The notes: generated by a model from the sequence alone, not told the origin. Counted from the first letter of the stretch, positions 35,701 to 49,495 are shown. The stretch: DNA of 64,000 nt from Ptiloglossa arizonensis (GCF_051014685.1 NC_135056.1:2914001-2978000); one strand, 5' to 3'. Numbers and translations are program-made.

Positions 35701-37899
35701 ATGTATATAGGGTGGATGAGAGACTTTGTTAAATATTACTATTACGAAATTTCGTACAAAAAGATAGTTTTGTTTTCGACTTTTCTGAGGTGCAGAATCA
35801 TACTCCTTTCAATTGTAACTTGTTTTCCTACCCACCCTATACAGAAAATATAAAACAAATTTTCAATCAAATTCAGTTACAACTAAAAGAATGTTTTTGA
35901 ACCAATTTTGTTATTATCTGAGGACATGGAATGGCAGTTTAACATTAAAATAAAAGCACTGAATTTCGTAGAAAACTGAATGTTTAGATAATATACAGTG
36001 TATCAATAAAGATCAGGAATATTTTTTAGGTTACCATACAAATGAAGAAGAAAAAAGTTCGTATAAATTTGTATCTTTAAGTGCTTCTTTTTTCATTATA
36101 ATATCTAAAGAGTCTTAATAAATATTAAATACATTCTTTTTCAAACGATTTTATTCAAAATTAAGTTGAATGTAATTTACACGTGCATTTAAAAAATTAT
36201 CTCTCACTTAAAACATAATGCATTCAAATTCTGCACATTTTATATACATACAATGAAAATTGTTAAGACATGAAAGTAAAATGTTCGTGGATACAAGTTT
36301 ATACAATATTCTCTCACTACTATGAGGCTTAAAATTAACATTTAAAAAAATCTCCCCGATTTTTATTAACGCTCTGTGTGGTACATATACAAAAATCTCA
36401 TGTAAGCTATATGTTGCATTCGATATATGTAATAAGTATATTTAAAAGTGTTATTTGGAACAGCATTTAATAATAATGATAAAGATACTTAATTTGTTTT
36501 GATTCTTTACATAAATTCTTAACATTAAATTAAAAAGCCAATATAATAATTTTAATAACAATTTCTTAAATCATTTCATAATAAAAAAGAATTGTACAAA
36601 TAATATGTATTCATAATTTATGTCTAATAATTGTGTAAAATGGGGAATGTAATATCAAACTTCAACTTTTAAAATTAAAATTATATTAATTTTTTTAAGC
36701 GTATAGAAACGAAATCGAGCTCTATTCGTAAATGACTGTCGCATAGATAGCTGTTCCGATGTCATGATTACAAAATGTACAAGAGACTTATAAAACTGAC
36801 TAACCCGATAACTGCCACGCTTGCACATATATGAAGAAGAAGATATGTATTATAAATTAACTGAATATAAACTATATATAACAAGTAGACATTATAATTT
36901 CGTTAATAGTTTACTACAAAAATGTATAACAACAATCGAATAAAATGAATATATATTGCATAGAATGGCAGTGAACGAGTTAATATATTGTAAAACCTTC
37001 AAGAGAGATCTTTGGTTCTGTAGCTATGTGCTACGTCCACTTTAGCACAAGCACTCCATCCAGTTACAAGATAGAAACAACAAAACTTTAGATGAATAAA
37101 CATCTCATAATGTGGTCAGTATTCAAAACCCTCATTTAAGCGCCCAATAATATTTACTTTCATACACAGTGTACATATTAGATATTTGTTTTTAAATGTG
37201 GGTTCCGAATGTGGCCTTATGTATTCTAAAATAGGATCGACATATGAGTCGCAAAATTGAAAACATTTTGATCCATAATTATACCATATTCTAAGCAATT
37301 CCAAAAAGAGTGTATATGTTTTTCATACATTATGAATGGCTATTACTTACTTCATTTTACATATTACTGTATAACCTTTATGCTTTGTTATTTCTTACGG
37401 TGCTTACATACATGTTAAGTTGAGAAAATAATTTTTTTATATAACAAGCAGTGTGTTTAATTTGTTCTTTCATAAATATTTAATTTTCTTTAAGTCTTGT
37501 TTATAGATCAATGGTTCCCATGGAAATTCTCAATTTGCACAGAGGTTTCAAAGTACATATCCCTTTCCATTGATATAACGAATCATCATTACCTAATTAA
37601 AAAAAAATATCTCTAACCACTGATCTCAGAATTATTGTATAATAAATATTAATTATTGTATTATGTTCAATAGTCAGCTCGTCACAATGCTAAAAAGTTT
37701 CATACAATGAGTAGCTAGAAAGCGCAATGTGTCATGATTTTCAGCATCATTTATTATGCCATACTGAAATCTTTCTAGCTTGCTTTGGTTTTAGTAAATT
37801 TTCTGGATCTCACGAGTATACAATAAACTCTCTTACTTGTTAAACATTACTTTTACACATTGTCCTATTTGTTATCAATTGCACGTAAAACTCATTTGT
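32721..37899. other. Long gene-free stretch; right part probably holds the sol 3' UTR
   Basis: It is AT-rich with no recognisable coding exon. The last kilobase or two before 37900 must contain the 3' UTR of small optic lobes on the minus strand, but which poly(A) signal is used cannot be told. Minus-strand frames at 34184, 34446 and 37116 are short and without recognisable features. The one clear element is the MITE at 35706-35841. Confidence 0.4.
35706..35841. mobile_element. Mariner/Tc1-type MITE, 136 bp
   Basis: TATAGGGTGG at the left is mirrored by CCACCCTATA at the right; the similarity continues inward (GGGTGGATGAGA against GGGTGGGTAGGA). The outermost TA on both sides fits a TA target duplication. 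The interior is non-coding. Confidence 0.55.
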
Positions 37900-40800
37900 T
37901 CATGTGATTAAACGAGGACTGTGTAAACCTTCGACTTGAGTATCAATTTGAGGGCAATGTTGAGTATCTGGCGGACCCCAATCGTGTAAATTTCCACTGT
38001 TAGCTAGTCTGTGCGTAAGTCGATGTGCTATCGAGAAGCCTCCACTACCTTCCAATTGCGTTAAGACTATGATTACTTGCCTATAATTAATTCGTTACAT
38101 TAACCATTATAGATTTCTGATTCTTATATATTAATCGCAAAAGAAAAAAAATTAAAGTTTTACCTGTGAAGCGGGGGAACACTATCGGCAGTTCTGAGCT
38201 GTCCTCTAGTGGACACAACATTATAGCTTTCATGGCAGTCACATTTTACATGAATCCACTTATTTACATGACGATTTTCTACCATGACAACAAGTCCAGC
38301 CCAACCTTTAGTTAAATAATAAGCTGTCATTCCTTCTCTTCCCTACAAACAAATGTTTGTAAATATACGATTACAAAAACAGTAATTATTCAAAAGCATG
38401 TAAGAATTCTTACTTCATGCCGCTGTCCTTTTGCTAGAGTTAAACTTATAATAGCATCAGCCAATACAAATGCTGGGGGGGAAATTTGTTCAACTAAAAG
38501 TCTCTTTGAGCTATGAATGGCAAGAACATATTCAGGATAACTAGAAGTATCTTCCATTCCTGTATGCCAATGATTGAAAGCCAAACATACAACAATATAT
38601 AAATCTCTTTCTAGCATTTTGTGACATCCAACAAATCCACGTACTTGTCGTTTACTGTGTTCTACTAGTCTTCCCACTTCTGGTGCTGCTGGAGAACGTG
38701 TACGAAAAACAACTACACACAAGTCCAACTGAGACCGTTGTGATTTTTCAGAATTCCTAAATATATATAGAGACAATATAGTACATAATTCTACAACTGA
38801 TAATAGTGTTAAGATGTAAATAAAATATATTGGATTATTAAACAAAATGCAATAAGATTTACCTTTGTCCTTCTTGAAATAACGTAAATTCCGTTTCAGT
38901 AGGTTCTAGTACTGTTAGCAGTACGCATGATAAATGTCTAAGAGAAGACAAAGGTGGGAGCGTTCCGCGTAATCTAACTTCACTCCATCCAACTCTAGTC
39001 TTACAAATATCAATACAATCAAAATATTTCAATACATCGTCGAAGGAAATCCAAAAAACACCATCAGATGCACCATGTGGCATAAGCATTTCTCGTAATT
39101 GTGGAGTCCATATAGGACTATCATCAGACCAATCACCCTTCCAACTGTAATGACCCCAAGGATTACGTAGTCTCAACAATCGTATTCCCTATAACACATA
39201 TTACAATCAAAGTATTTGTTTAGATATATTGGAAAAGGAGAATTTCGCTTGTTGGCTAACTGCTTTAACTAATTAAACTACTGCAGCCGTCGGCGAATCC
39301 TTCTCTCACGAAGTCTCATAATAATAATAATGATGACTGCCTACAAATACCCGAATATTTGTTTTTCATTCTTACCTGTACATCTCGCACATCGAGAACC
39401 GAGTATGCATGCCTAACAAAAAACGCTAAATTATGTATCACCAGAAACTACACATATCTAGTACAAATTTCTAGAATCTGTTACCTTGGTCTCAAACCTT
39501 TACGTTGATATTCTTCTTCATCGACCTTCATATTACCACCCCCACAACTAGCACCCATTAAAAACATAGCTTGTCTAGAAGATAGTAGTTGTGCCCATAT
39601 TAAATCCTTATCAAGTTCGTCTTCACTTGGCAAAGCAGATGGTTGCAAAGGCACACTTTCGCAAGGGGCGCCTGTAAGTGTTGCTAAACCTTCTATAGCA
39701 CGTCCAGAGACTAAAGCTTCATAGCAACCATGAATTTTTGCCACTGCCTTTTCAATTAACGGTACCCAAAGTTGTTTTCTTTTTGCCTATAATTTATTTA
39801 ATTAAATTTATCAATAAAAATTAGCTTTCTCTTCTGTGTTGAATATATGTTGAATTAAGACAGATCTTTTATTTGTATTGCTAATATCATCAACCTGAGA
39901 ATATACTAGGTGGCCTCTTTTATCACAGGGTAGCAAGTCATCAACAAGTACTGTGGTCCACTTTCCATCTTTACACAATCTTACTTGATAAGCTCCTTCT
40001 GGGCAAGTTTCTCTCATTACTAAAACTCTCTTCACAAGTTCATCACTTTCAGCTAAAACAGCTAAAGCTGAAAGTAACCAACAATTTCCTAATACACCTT
40101 GTGAGATATCAGAGGGTAAGGGTGTTCTAAAAACAGCCCAAGGCAGTTTGGAATCAACAGTAGAATCAACGTTGATTTGGTGAGGCCTTTTCCACTGAAC
40201 AACATGGTTGTCTTTTGTTTCAGCTGGATTATAATACAGAGACTTTGGAGCTGGTGGAAATGAGTCGTCAACGAAAGGTTCGTTTGTCTATAAAATAAAT
40301 AAAAAACTTAATAACGAAAATTCATATATACAGTGTGATGTTTCGAACTAAAGTTTAACCTTTATTGATTTTATTTCTTCTATAATTGTACTAATACATC
40401 TATAAGAAGCAATTACACTTTCTTCTAGGTATAGCAATATGTTTATATAAATTAGTTTTTTTTCTTATTCTTTATATAAAATGGAATAATCGAAAACAAA
40501 TACTTCACAAAATCTTTGTACTGCTTGCAATTCAAATTCAAATTTACTTATACATAAACATTAGTACATTATTTAATTCTTCAAGTCAGTTAGTAAACAT
40601 ATAAAATGATACAAAATATAACCGAAATAAAAAAATAGATTAATTAGGTAATCTAATCATAAATTGGAATATTAACCCCTGGAGTTGAGAAAGAATTCTT
40701 TCAAGTCATTTGCTCGATGAGAAGTTTTGGTGGCCCCACTGAACGAATTAACAGGTGTGTATATCTGCTTGGTCCACAAAATGAATAAGTAATAGATCGG

Positions 40801-43800
40801 ATATATCCGCTCTTCCCGCTTAAGAAGTTAACAGTTCCACTAAGCAACTTATGTTGAATTATTTTAATTTATCATGGTGAAATAAATAATATCCCACCAT
40901 GCATATCAAGGTAGTAAAATAATGGAACATTTTTCAACTCACAATGCTTCAAAGAGTTAAACATAAATATCAACCATCTTAACAATATATTCAAAGATAT
41001 AGAATACTCAAGTATATAATGTTCGAATATTTGTTAGACTAAAATAGACTTCTGATAGAAAAATACCTAAGGTAAAGTAAAATTTTCTTATTGTTATACC
41101 ATAATGATATAAAGGTAGATATTAAAATCATTTCATGATTATAAAAATTTAATGTAATGGGAAAAATTAATTAGTGTGGAAAATCAAACAAACCAATAAA
41201 GTACAGTTATATCTTGCAGTTATTTTCCATGTATTTATAAAAAAAATAAAGTTATTGAAAATTAGATTTTACTATAATATATAATACTTCTCTTTATTCT
41301 CTTTATTATTTTTGTTCACAAAAAAGAATGTTGTCTGTCACAGCAAGAATCGCTTGAATAATTACTAATTAATCAATATTACCTCTTTGCAGTACTGAAC
41401 AATTCGTTCCCATTTCTCCAATGCTTCTCTTTCTTCGATTTGTCTTAAATTTTCCATAACTACACTTTCCTGTCTTTGTATTGTGAGTGTACTTGTGCCA
41501 GATTCAATGATCCTAGGCCTTTCACCTGATACTTGAGATAAGGTTTTTGAGATTTGGCACATTTCACAAATTCCATTTGTACTCTTATTTTCGTATGTGC
41601 ACAATTTACACTGCCACTAAAATAATTGAAACACATTATATTTATTACACTTATACAAAATAAATTCAAAATAACTAATAGTATGATACGATAATATTTA
41701 TATTGAAATTATTAATATATAAGTTAATTGTGAAAGAATTGTACCTGACCATGAGTAGAATCTTTAACTCTTGAATGTTTTCTATCACCAACTGAAGAAC
41801 CATTTCTTCTTACAGAATTTCTATGTCTTGGAGTTACAACTTTTGTATTTATAGCAGTTGCACAAAGTCTTGGACTTGGACTTCTTGATCCAAAAACTCT
41901 ACTATCTTTTGGTACATCTAAAAAATCTGCTAATGTCTTACAAGCATTACAAGTTTGTGCTGACAGCGGATTCCTTAATGTACACGATGAACACACCCAA
42001 CTTTCTCCTTTACGTAGTGTAGCATCTTCTAAATGCATAATACTTTTCAGCTTTGAACCACCACATGCTTCACACGTTGCTCTTGAAGCAGCATTCAATA
42101 ATGTGCATTTTTTACAAGTCCACACTAGAGAAGGTGGATCAACTTGATCATCTAAATCAGATTCTGCTGTGGCCAATGTAGCAGTTTTTTGTGGGATATA
42201 TCTTACACTATCTCTGGATACTACAATTGGAGACTGTGTATGCATGGAACAGCTTGTTGAATCCTTAGTGATAGTTATTAAGTTAGGTTGCGTTAATGAA
42301 GGAGGTGATCGAAAAGATCCACATATGTCACACCCTGTCGACCATACTGGATTATATGCATACGAACACTTCTGACAAGTCCACATACGTTTTAGAGAGC
42401 TTACATTTGATACATCCCCAACAGGACTTGCTGCCTCACTATGGGCTTTTATGGGTACAAGCCCTAATTTATTGTTCTGTTTTTTTGGCAATGGTGGTGG
42501 TACATCAGGGTCAGTAATTCCAATGTAGGAGTACTTTGGTCTTGCATTAAAACCGACAGAATGTGGTGGTACTGCAGGTGGCTCATCTTCATTGAGACTT
42601 CTACGATTGACAATTTTTTTTTGAGATACATTTGCAACAGACTCAACATCAGAAAAAGATCGCCTGTAAGACAATGGACCTGCAGAAGATAAAGCACGAG
42701 GTTCCCAAGCAGGTACACTGATAACTACACCACTACAAGGGGCTGGACTTCTAGGAGCTTCACATGCCTCACATTGTTCTAGGCCAGGAGCATTGTCAAG
42801 AGTACAATTGTCACAGCTCCAAAGAGCATCGTCTTGTCGTGCTTCTGAAACTACTAGACTTGTTGGTCTTTGAATAGCATGTTCAGATAATTTATGTACA
42901 ACAGATCCATTAGACAAAGAGCGACTAACTTTAGATTTAACTCGCTCATATATTGAAGGACTATGTCTTTTTGGTGAACGCTGAGAGGTATCGTTAGTAT
43001 TTGTGTAAGAAAATGTACTAGATTCCATGGTTTCTATTGGTGATAATGTCCAATTTTCTCTATCAACTTGTCTCCTTTGACTACGACTTATACTTGTTAA
43101 CTGTGCCATATCTGCAGAGTACAAATTAAATATTAAGCAACAGGTAATGTAACTATTATTTATAATGTTTTTGACTAAATAGTATGTACCCTTACTCATA
43201 ATCCTTGTACCATTTGTAAAAGTACTTGTTGTATTAGAACTATTTAAAATATTGGCCAGAAGTTCAGATGCAACTTTAAGACGACTTGTTTTACGCAAAT
43301 TTAGTTTTTTACTTTTACGTGCTCCAATCTGCCTTTTGTCAGTTTCAAATATTGAAGAGTTAGCATCACAAGCTGCACAAGTTAAAGCAGAACTGCAACT
43401 GTTGTTTAATAAGCAACGGACACAAGTCCACTGTGTTACTAAGGAAGGTAAAGAAGAAGATCGTTTAATTGGCTCTTTTTTACACAGCCTTCCATTCCAA
43501 GAATCACAATGTAATTTCTTTATATGAGTATTGGGTATAATTAAATTCTCCTCGAAGCTAGAAATTAACATAAAATATAAATAATATTCACATATAATAT
43601 CAAGGAGAAGGATAAAGTTAATAATGTAAAATTTTGTTTCTGTCAATAAAACTCTAATGTTTCCTTTATATCATTCAATACCTATTAGTCTTTGTGTTTA
43701 ATTTATTGTATACAAAAATAATATAAATACATAAACATAAAAAGAGATACATATAAAAATATATATTAATTTCTCTATTGTATTACATATGTTACATTAT

Positions 43801-44507
43801 GAACAATTAAAATGCCTGCAGTTGTAGATGCAATAATAGTTGTCATATCTACGTTTATGAAGGCAAACAAAGAATAGATAAAATGAAATTATTAAAGTAG
43901 GTATTATATTATTCGATATTAGTAGATTATATGAACTCATTATAATTATTTACTACTACAAGTTAAAGTATTGATGAGGAAATAAAACTCATACTATAAA
44001 ATATTTTTCTTAGAAAATATGGTATTACACCAGACAAAGTTAATTGTACTCATAGAATATAAGAATAAAATTTTATAAAGAAATTTTGAAAGTGATTTTG
44101 ATACTCTATTTATATACATGAGAAGCTGAACAAAGGGAGGGGATTGAGAAGGGGGGGGAGGATACTGTGGAGAGGGATGAGTAACAATTTCCTCACCGAT
44201 ATATAAGATCGGTCTCGACGTGTTCATGAGTTCTCGAATGTGAATCGTCCGCTGGTGGATTATTTAGATGAAACCTCGGCGGAGGTGTTGTTGAGAAAGA
44301 ATCACCTTTCTTCTCGTCACTTTTTTTTCCCTTCTCTTTTTGATCCAGAACTTCTCCACACTCGAAACTCAGGTTGAGCCTGAGGTTTGCCTTCTCATCA
44401 CTTCTAAGTCGAGCAAGGCCGCACCTGGCGCATCGCGTGCTCTCCGTTGGATTTATCAGAGCGCACTCCGAGCAATGCCACTGCAGCACCGATGCAATCG
44501 AGCCCAT
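37900..44507 (-). CDS. sol: small optic lobes / calpain-D, zinc-finger cysteine protease
   Basis: Eleven minus-strand exons with consistent phases: 44197-44507, 43196-43557, 41745-43111, 41383-41616, 39895-40287, 39485-39786, 39376-39412, 38863-39188, 38414-38756, 38164-38342, 37900-38080. They total 4035 nt (1344 residues). The start [20 protein letters not shown] matches the known SOL N-terminus. Seven RanBP2-type zinc fingers (W-x-C-x2-C...C-x2-C) precede the protease: one each in exons 1, 2 and 4, and four in exon 3. The calpain core has the catalytic Cys in QGVLGNCW (about residue 827), His in RHAYSVLDV (about 991) and Asn in LRLRNPWG (about 1011), all present. The SOL-specific C-terminal domain follows and ends LHSPRLIT. 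In Drosophila the gene is needed for optic-lobe neurons; the vertebrate orthologue is CAPN15. The zinc fingers are thought to bind ubiquitin. Exon 7 is only 37 nt; the 84-bp second intron is open in frame. Confidence 0.95.
43112..43195 (-). other. 84-bp intron of sol that is open in frame
   Basis: The donor A/GTAAGG and acceptor CTGCAG are good, and the neighbouring exons join in phase. The intron length is 28 codons with no stop, so retention would keep the reading frame and add a hydrophobic AT-rich-encoded segment between zinc fingers 2 and 3. Splicing is favoured because the inserted residues look like translated intron. Confidence 0.7.
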
Positions 44508-45616
44508 TCTCTACACGTAGTCATGGCTCCTTTGCTCACAGGATCACTGACTTTTGTAGCCACGATCCCTCTATACAAAAAATCAACACACCTCCACACA
44601 AGAATGAGGATCAACGATGTTGTAAAACACGTTCCGAGAAAAATCCTTTTGACTGTGGCGATTGCCCGCCGTTCGTTGTCATATGTTTCGAGACGGCCAT
44701 CTTTTTTAGCCCCTTCTTCTCATTCATCCAATGTTTTATTCTGCCTCTTTCTTTCTTTTTCTACTTTCTCATATTCTTTAAGTTGGTTACACGATAAAAA
44801 CACAAATGCACACTTGTAAATCAACGTATGTATGATTTTCTTCTCCCATACTTTTTATATACCCTTTTATTTTACAATAATTCTTGTTCACTATTTACTG
44901 TCTTTTTTAACGACAGTTTTTCGTTAGATATGTATCTACAGTCGATAGTTTATTAATCCATTATCGTTTATGTCAAGCCAAAGTTTAATAAGATGAAATG
45001 TCAATCACAAATGGTCTAACTCTAGACATCATCCGTACACGCAACTGTTTCTGAGTTGGTTGTGTTGACTACATGGGTTGCCACTCAGGGCTGTATGATT
45101 ATTGTGTTTGATGTAACGATTGACGTTTTCAGATATAAAAATTATCTTCGTATTTGTACATTTTATTCCGTACGAAACGTGATTAATGTTTACTATATTG
45201 CAATATATGATTAAAAAAAATTAATTTCGAGTTAATGTTAACATTTTTTCAAGTTCAATTATTTTGTCTATTTTAAATAATAAAACATGTCTCCATAAAG
45301 TTTTTGAGTGCACATTATCGTAATAAAAAATATACATAAATACATGCATATGACACTACAGAAAAATTATAAAACATAGGTATGAAGTATAATTATGATT
45401 CATAGATCATATATTTATTGTTAAACAAATATTTAAGAACAATTTTGTTTAATATTTTGACTCGAGTAAATATTTGCGATTTTAGTTACAATCGTTTCAC
45501 CATTTTTTATAGGTGCATACGTTACTGGTTTGCAACTATCATATACATTGGCGACATCTATCGAAATGATGTCTTACTATATATATATTGAAATGTAAGC
45601 AGTCACATACTATCGA
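44508..45616. other. Upstream region of sol
   Basis: It should contain the sol 5' UTR and promoter. Pyrimidine-rich tracts at 44710-44775 and several TATA-like stretches occur but none can be chosen. Plus-strand open frames at 44340 and 44447 are antisense to sol exon 1 and its 5' flank and are not supported. Confidence 0.4.
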
Positions 45617-45689
45617 GTCCCTGTGGCGCAGAGGACAGCGCGTTGGACTTCTAATCCAAAGGTCGTGGGTTCGATCCCCACCAGGGATG
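45617..45689 (+). tRNA. tRNA-Arg (anticodon TCT)
   Basis: GTCCCTG pairs with CAGGGAT (a G-T pair at the base) to give a 7-bp acceptor stem. The D arm is GCGC...GCGC. The anticodon arm is TTGGA-CTTCTAA-TCCAA with anticodon TCT, and the T arm is GTGGG-TTCGATC-CCCAC. The B box GGTTCGATCCC is intact, there is no intron, and a T run about 20 bases downstream can end RNA polymerase III transcription. It decodes AGA codons. Confidence 0.95.
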
Positions 45690-46474
45690 GTTAGACCCGA
45701 AAAAACAGATTTTACAGTTTGTTTTACATGCGGTTTTATTTTCTTTTATTTCTACATGAAAATAATACATTTTACCTTCTTCAAATTAAACACTTTAATT
45801 TTAAATTTACTTTGCTCGTTTGATCGTTTTCGCCTGTTGTGTCAATATTACATCGTATATTTTCATAAATTCGATGTTTAAAAATAAGATATTATTGCTA
45901 TTATTCTACAATATTTTGTTTGAGATTTTATACTGTTAGAAAATTTATGATACGATGTGTAGTTAACTGCGCTTAATACTAAACTTACCGCGACAGGTCA
46001 AATGACCCTTTTTAAACTTTATAGTAGAATTTCTTAACTGCAAGACATTTGACTTTGCGACTTTTATTATAATTTATATCCAATGTATTTTTCAATATTA
46101 ATTTCTCTCTTGTTTTTTTTTTTACCAAGAAATAAATGCAACTTGACCTATTTACCGCGACGAGTCATTTCATCCTTAGAATGATTTATTGGTGTATATT
46201 ATCATACTTGTTTATTGGAAAATATTTCGACTGATATCGGTAATCGTAAAGTAATGCAGTGCACTATCACTATAAAAGAAACCGTCGTTCCGAATGGGGC
46301 AGTGTGTTTCTGGATAAGAAATGAGAGAGAAGCGTCGCGTGTAATATAATACTATTCATTACCAATTGTAGATCCAATATTCATTCCTGATTTCAATCCC
46401 ATACAAGTTATAGTGCTATTTTGCGAGTCAAGAATTCTTATTGCATTATTGTGTTGATAATTCTTATTCCAAGA

Positions 46475-48689
46475 ATGTTGAGAAAAACAAGAAAAGACAA
46501 ATTATTAGAAAAAAGAAATAACATAGCTGAAGAGTGTTTGGTATCCAGGGAAGAGGAACTATCTGAAAGTGAAGTGGATAGCATAAAACAACATGATGAC
46601 TCATTAGATAGTATGGACGAATGCGAATCCTCTGGTACAGATGAGAAGAAAAATATTTTGAATAGACACAGAGGACAGAAGAGAACGAGATTGTCAGTTT
46701 CGAAAGTGAATGTGACGTAGAGGACCGATGCATCGAAACTGCAGCTGATGGGACAATTTGGAAAGAAATGCAAGAAGGATCTACACATGGATGAACACCA
46801 ATTCATAATATTTTTAAAGAGCTTGCACGCTCGACAGAACATGCCAAATGAAATATTATGAAAGAGAAAATAAAAATTGCCTTTTCTTTGCTCATTGACA
46901 ACCATATAATGGAGCACATAAGAACATGCACAGAAGCAGAGACATTTCGAGTATTGGGAACTAACTGGAATATGACTATTGCAAAATTTCGTGCATTTAT
47001 TGCTCTTTTATATGCACGTGGGACGTGTCAAACAAAAAATTCGAATACTTCATATCTGTGGAATAAAAAATGGAGTCCTCAATTGTGTTCAAAAACTATG
47101 AGCAGGAATAGCTTTACTGAAATTTTGCGATTATCTAATTAAACTTTGCGTTTAATGAAAGAGACCAACAAAGGCAGTTTACAAACTGATAAATTTGCTC
47201 TAATCTCCAAAGTATAGCTCAAATTCATCGAGAATAGCCAACATTGTTACAAGCCTGGTGCAAATGTAACTATGGATGAGTAACGTTTCCCAACCAAAAC
47301 GAGATGTAGATTTATTTAATATATGCCAAATAAACCGGATAAGTTTGGAATGAAAATCTGACTAGCATTTGACGTTAGCATTAAATATGTTATAAATAGA
47401 TTTCCATATTTAGGAAAAGATGAAAACAGAGAATCTTCAATTCCGCTTGGAGGGTTCGTTGTTCTCAAACTAATGGAACCGTTTACAGGCTGTGGAAGGA
47501 CCATCACCACTGATAATTTTTTTACGAGTACAACGTTAACTGCAAAATTACTAAATGAAAGAAACCACTATCGTTGGAACCATCCGTGGTAATAAAAGAG
47601 AGTTACCAAAATATGCAAAGCAGACGAAAAATGGTGTGTCACGTCTCTCGATAAAATATAATATCGAATTATTGTACAAATATAAATCGAATTATTGTAC
47701 AAATATAAATCGAATTATTGTACAAATATAAATCGAATTATTGTACAAATATAAATCGAATTATTGTACAAATATAAATCGAATTATTGTACAAATATAA
47801 ATCGAATTATTGTACAAATATAAATCGAATTATTGTACAAATATAAATCGAATTATTGTACAAATATAAATCGAATTATTGTACAAATATAAATCGAATT
47901 ATTGTACAAATATAAATCGAATTATTGTACAAATATAAATCGAATTATTGTACAAATATAAATCGAATTATTGTACAAATATAAATCGAATTATTGTACA
48001 AATATAAATCGAATTATTGTACAAATATAAATCGAATTATTGTACAAATATAAATCGAATTATTGTACAAATATAAATCGAATTATTGTACAAATATAAA
48101 TCGAATTATTGTACAAATATAAATTGAATTATTTTACAAATATAAATCAAATTATTGTACACTTACAGTTTACAAAAGTAAGCCAAGTAAAGAAATACTT
48201 CTACTAAGCTGAAAGCATAAATATATAAAAATTGAAAAAAAATGATAAGCGTATACCTGACAGGATCAGATATTGTAATGATACTAAATTCAATGTAGAC
48301 GTGCGAATCAGATGTCGAGAAAATACTCCGTAAAATTGAAATCTCGAAGATGGCTTGAGTAGATTTTCTTCAACATTTTTGACCTAACTGAAATCAATTC
48401 GTGGATTTTATATAAAGAAGCAACCTGGAAAAAAAATGTCTAGGCAGTAATTTTTATTTCAATCAGCTAAAAAAGTTGCTGTACATTTTCAAGATATGCA
48501 ACAGAAAGAACAAGAAGATATTTAGTCAATAAATTTGTTTCAGTTTCGTATGTGAGAAAAAAGTGCCAAATAAGATATTGCAAAGAAAATAAGACTGCAA
48601 AAATCTGTTTCAAGTGTAAAAAATATGTGTGTGGTAAATGTGTCTTCCAGAACCCAATAATTTGTAAAACATGCGTTGAACATGAATAA
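46475..48689 (+). pseudogene. piggyBac transposase, broken
   Basis: The frame starts at MLRKTRKDKLLEKRNN with an acidic N-terminal part (to 46720) and breaks. It resumes at 46858 (HIRTCTEAETFRVLGTNW, then MTIAKFRAFIALLYARGT). GANVTMDE near 47260 corresponds to the first catalytic Asp block, and TTDNFFTS near 47510 to the next. After the minisatellite the C-terminal Cys-rich zinc-binding domain is readable at 48550-48685 (CRKCQIRYCKE...CFKCKKYVCGKC...CKTC) and ends in TAA. At least four stops or frame changes make it non-functional. Minus-strand open frames at 46438-46917 are shadows. Confidence 0.85.
47660..48160 (+). repeat. 23-bp minisatellite, about 21-22 copies
   Basis: The unit AATCGAATTATTGTACAAATATA is repeated head to tail almost without change; only the last two or three copies differ. 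It lies within the transposase frame, between the catalytic domain and the C-terminal zinc-binding domain. A 23-base unit shifts the frame at each copy. Confidence 0.97.
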
Positions 48690-48811
48690 GGTTTGTACAA
48701 ATTTTTACTATACATACATCGTAAAATATGTATACGACTTTTCGAAGACTGGTCTTTGGTCCACTATGGTAGAAATAGGTATACACACAGCGTCGGTATG
48801 TTTAATGTTAA

Positions 48812-49495
48812 ATGGATTTTATTTACCAAATTGGTAAGAGTAGTTTAGATTTCGTGAATTTAAAAAACAGATACTAGAAAAAACTTATAAAACGAGTAAA
48901 AATAATTAAACAAAATTTGTATACATACTGTAAAAAAAATGAAGAAATATGAAATGCAAATGCAGACACGAATTACTAAAACGAATTCATATATTTTTAT
49001 AATAATTGCGCTAAACGGGAAAATATAAATGTACGCTAACGACTTATTTTATAAACTATGGTTATTATTCAAACTTTTACCACAACGGTGACATATCGAA
49101 CGATATACAAGAACGAGCAGAATTTAATATTAATCGCTGTTCTGGTAAACTTTGTTCGAGTCACAGAGGAAAATACATTTTTGCAGAAATTCTATAGAAC
49201 GATTTCACGTCACATCGATCACTTTCTGCGCTCGATGCAAAGGATTTCGATAAAATTGAAATATTGCACGATATCCATTTTCAAGTCGTTATTTTTTCTT
49301 CCAAATTTCTTTCATGTCACGAGTACTGACTTCTTTTTCGTATATATGTAGCAAGGAACGCAAAAATTAGGCATTCCTTAATTTTGGTATAGTTTCTGAA
49401 AGTTTAGACCACGATATAGCAGCCATTCATCTTTTTCAAAGATTACTAATGAACTATCTTACAGATTCATTTTCAAGAGAGATTAGTAAAATAAT
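48812..49495. other. Gene-free AT-rich stretch
   Basis: Nothing was recognised. The open frame at 49058-49351 has no features of a known protein. Confidence 0.4.

Larger units (their letters stand above)
45973..48811 (+). mobile_element. piggyBac-family transposon, both ends present
   Basis: TTAA at 45973-45976 starts the left end TACTAAACTTACCGCGACAG. The right end, read from TTAA at 48808-48811 on the minus strand, is CATTAAACATACCGACGCTG, a good match. TTAA target duplications plus a DDE transposase between them identify piggyBac. The element is 2.84 kb, of which about 0.5 kb is a later minisatellite. Confidence 0.85.

Noticed and set aside
44340..44819. Plus-strand open frames of 116 and 159 codons
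   Set aside because: They are antisense to sol exon 1 and its 5' flank and have no recognisable domain; the minus strand carries the SOL zinc finger.
46438..46917. Minus-strand open frame of 159 codons over the piggyBac
   Set aside because: It is the reverse of the transposase N-terminal coding sequence, which carries recognisable family features on plus.
47660..48160. CRISPR-like array
   Set aside because: The 23-bp units are directly adjacent with no unique spacers, in a eukaryotic genome; it is a minisatellite.
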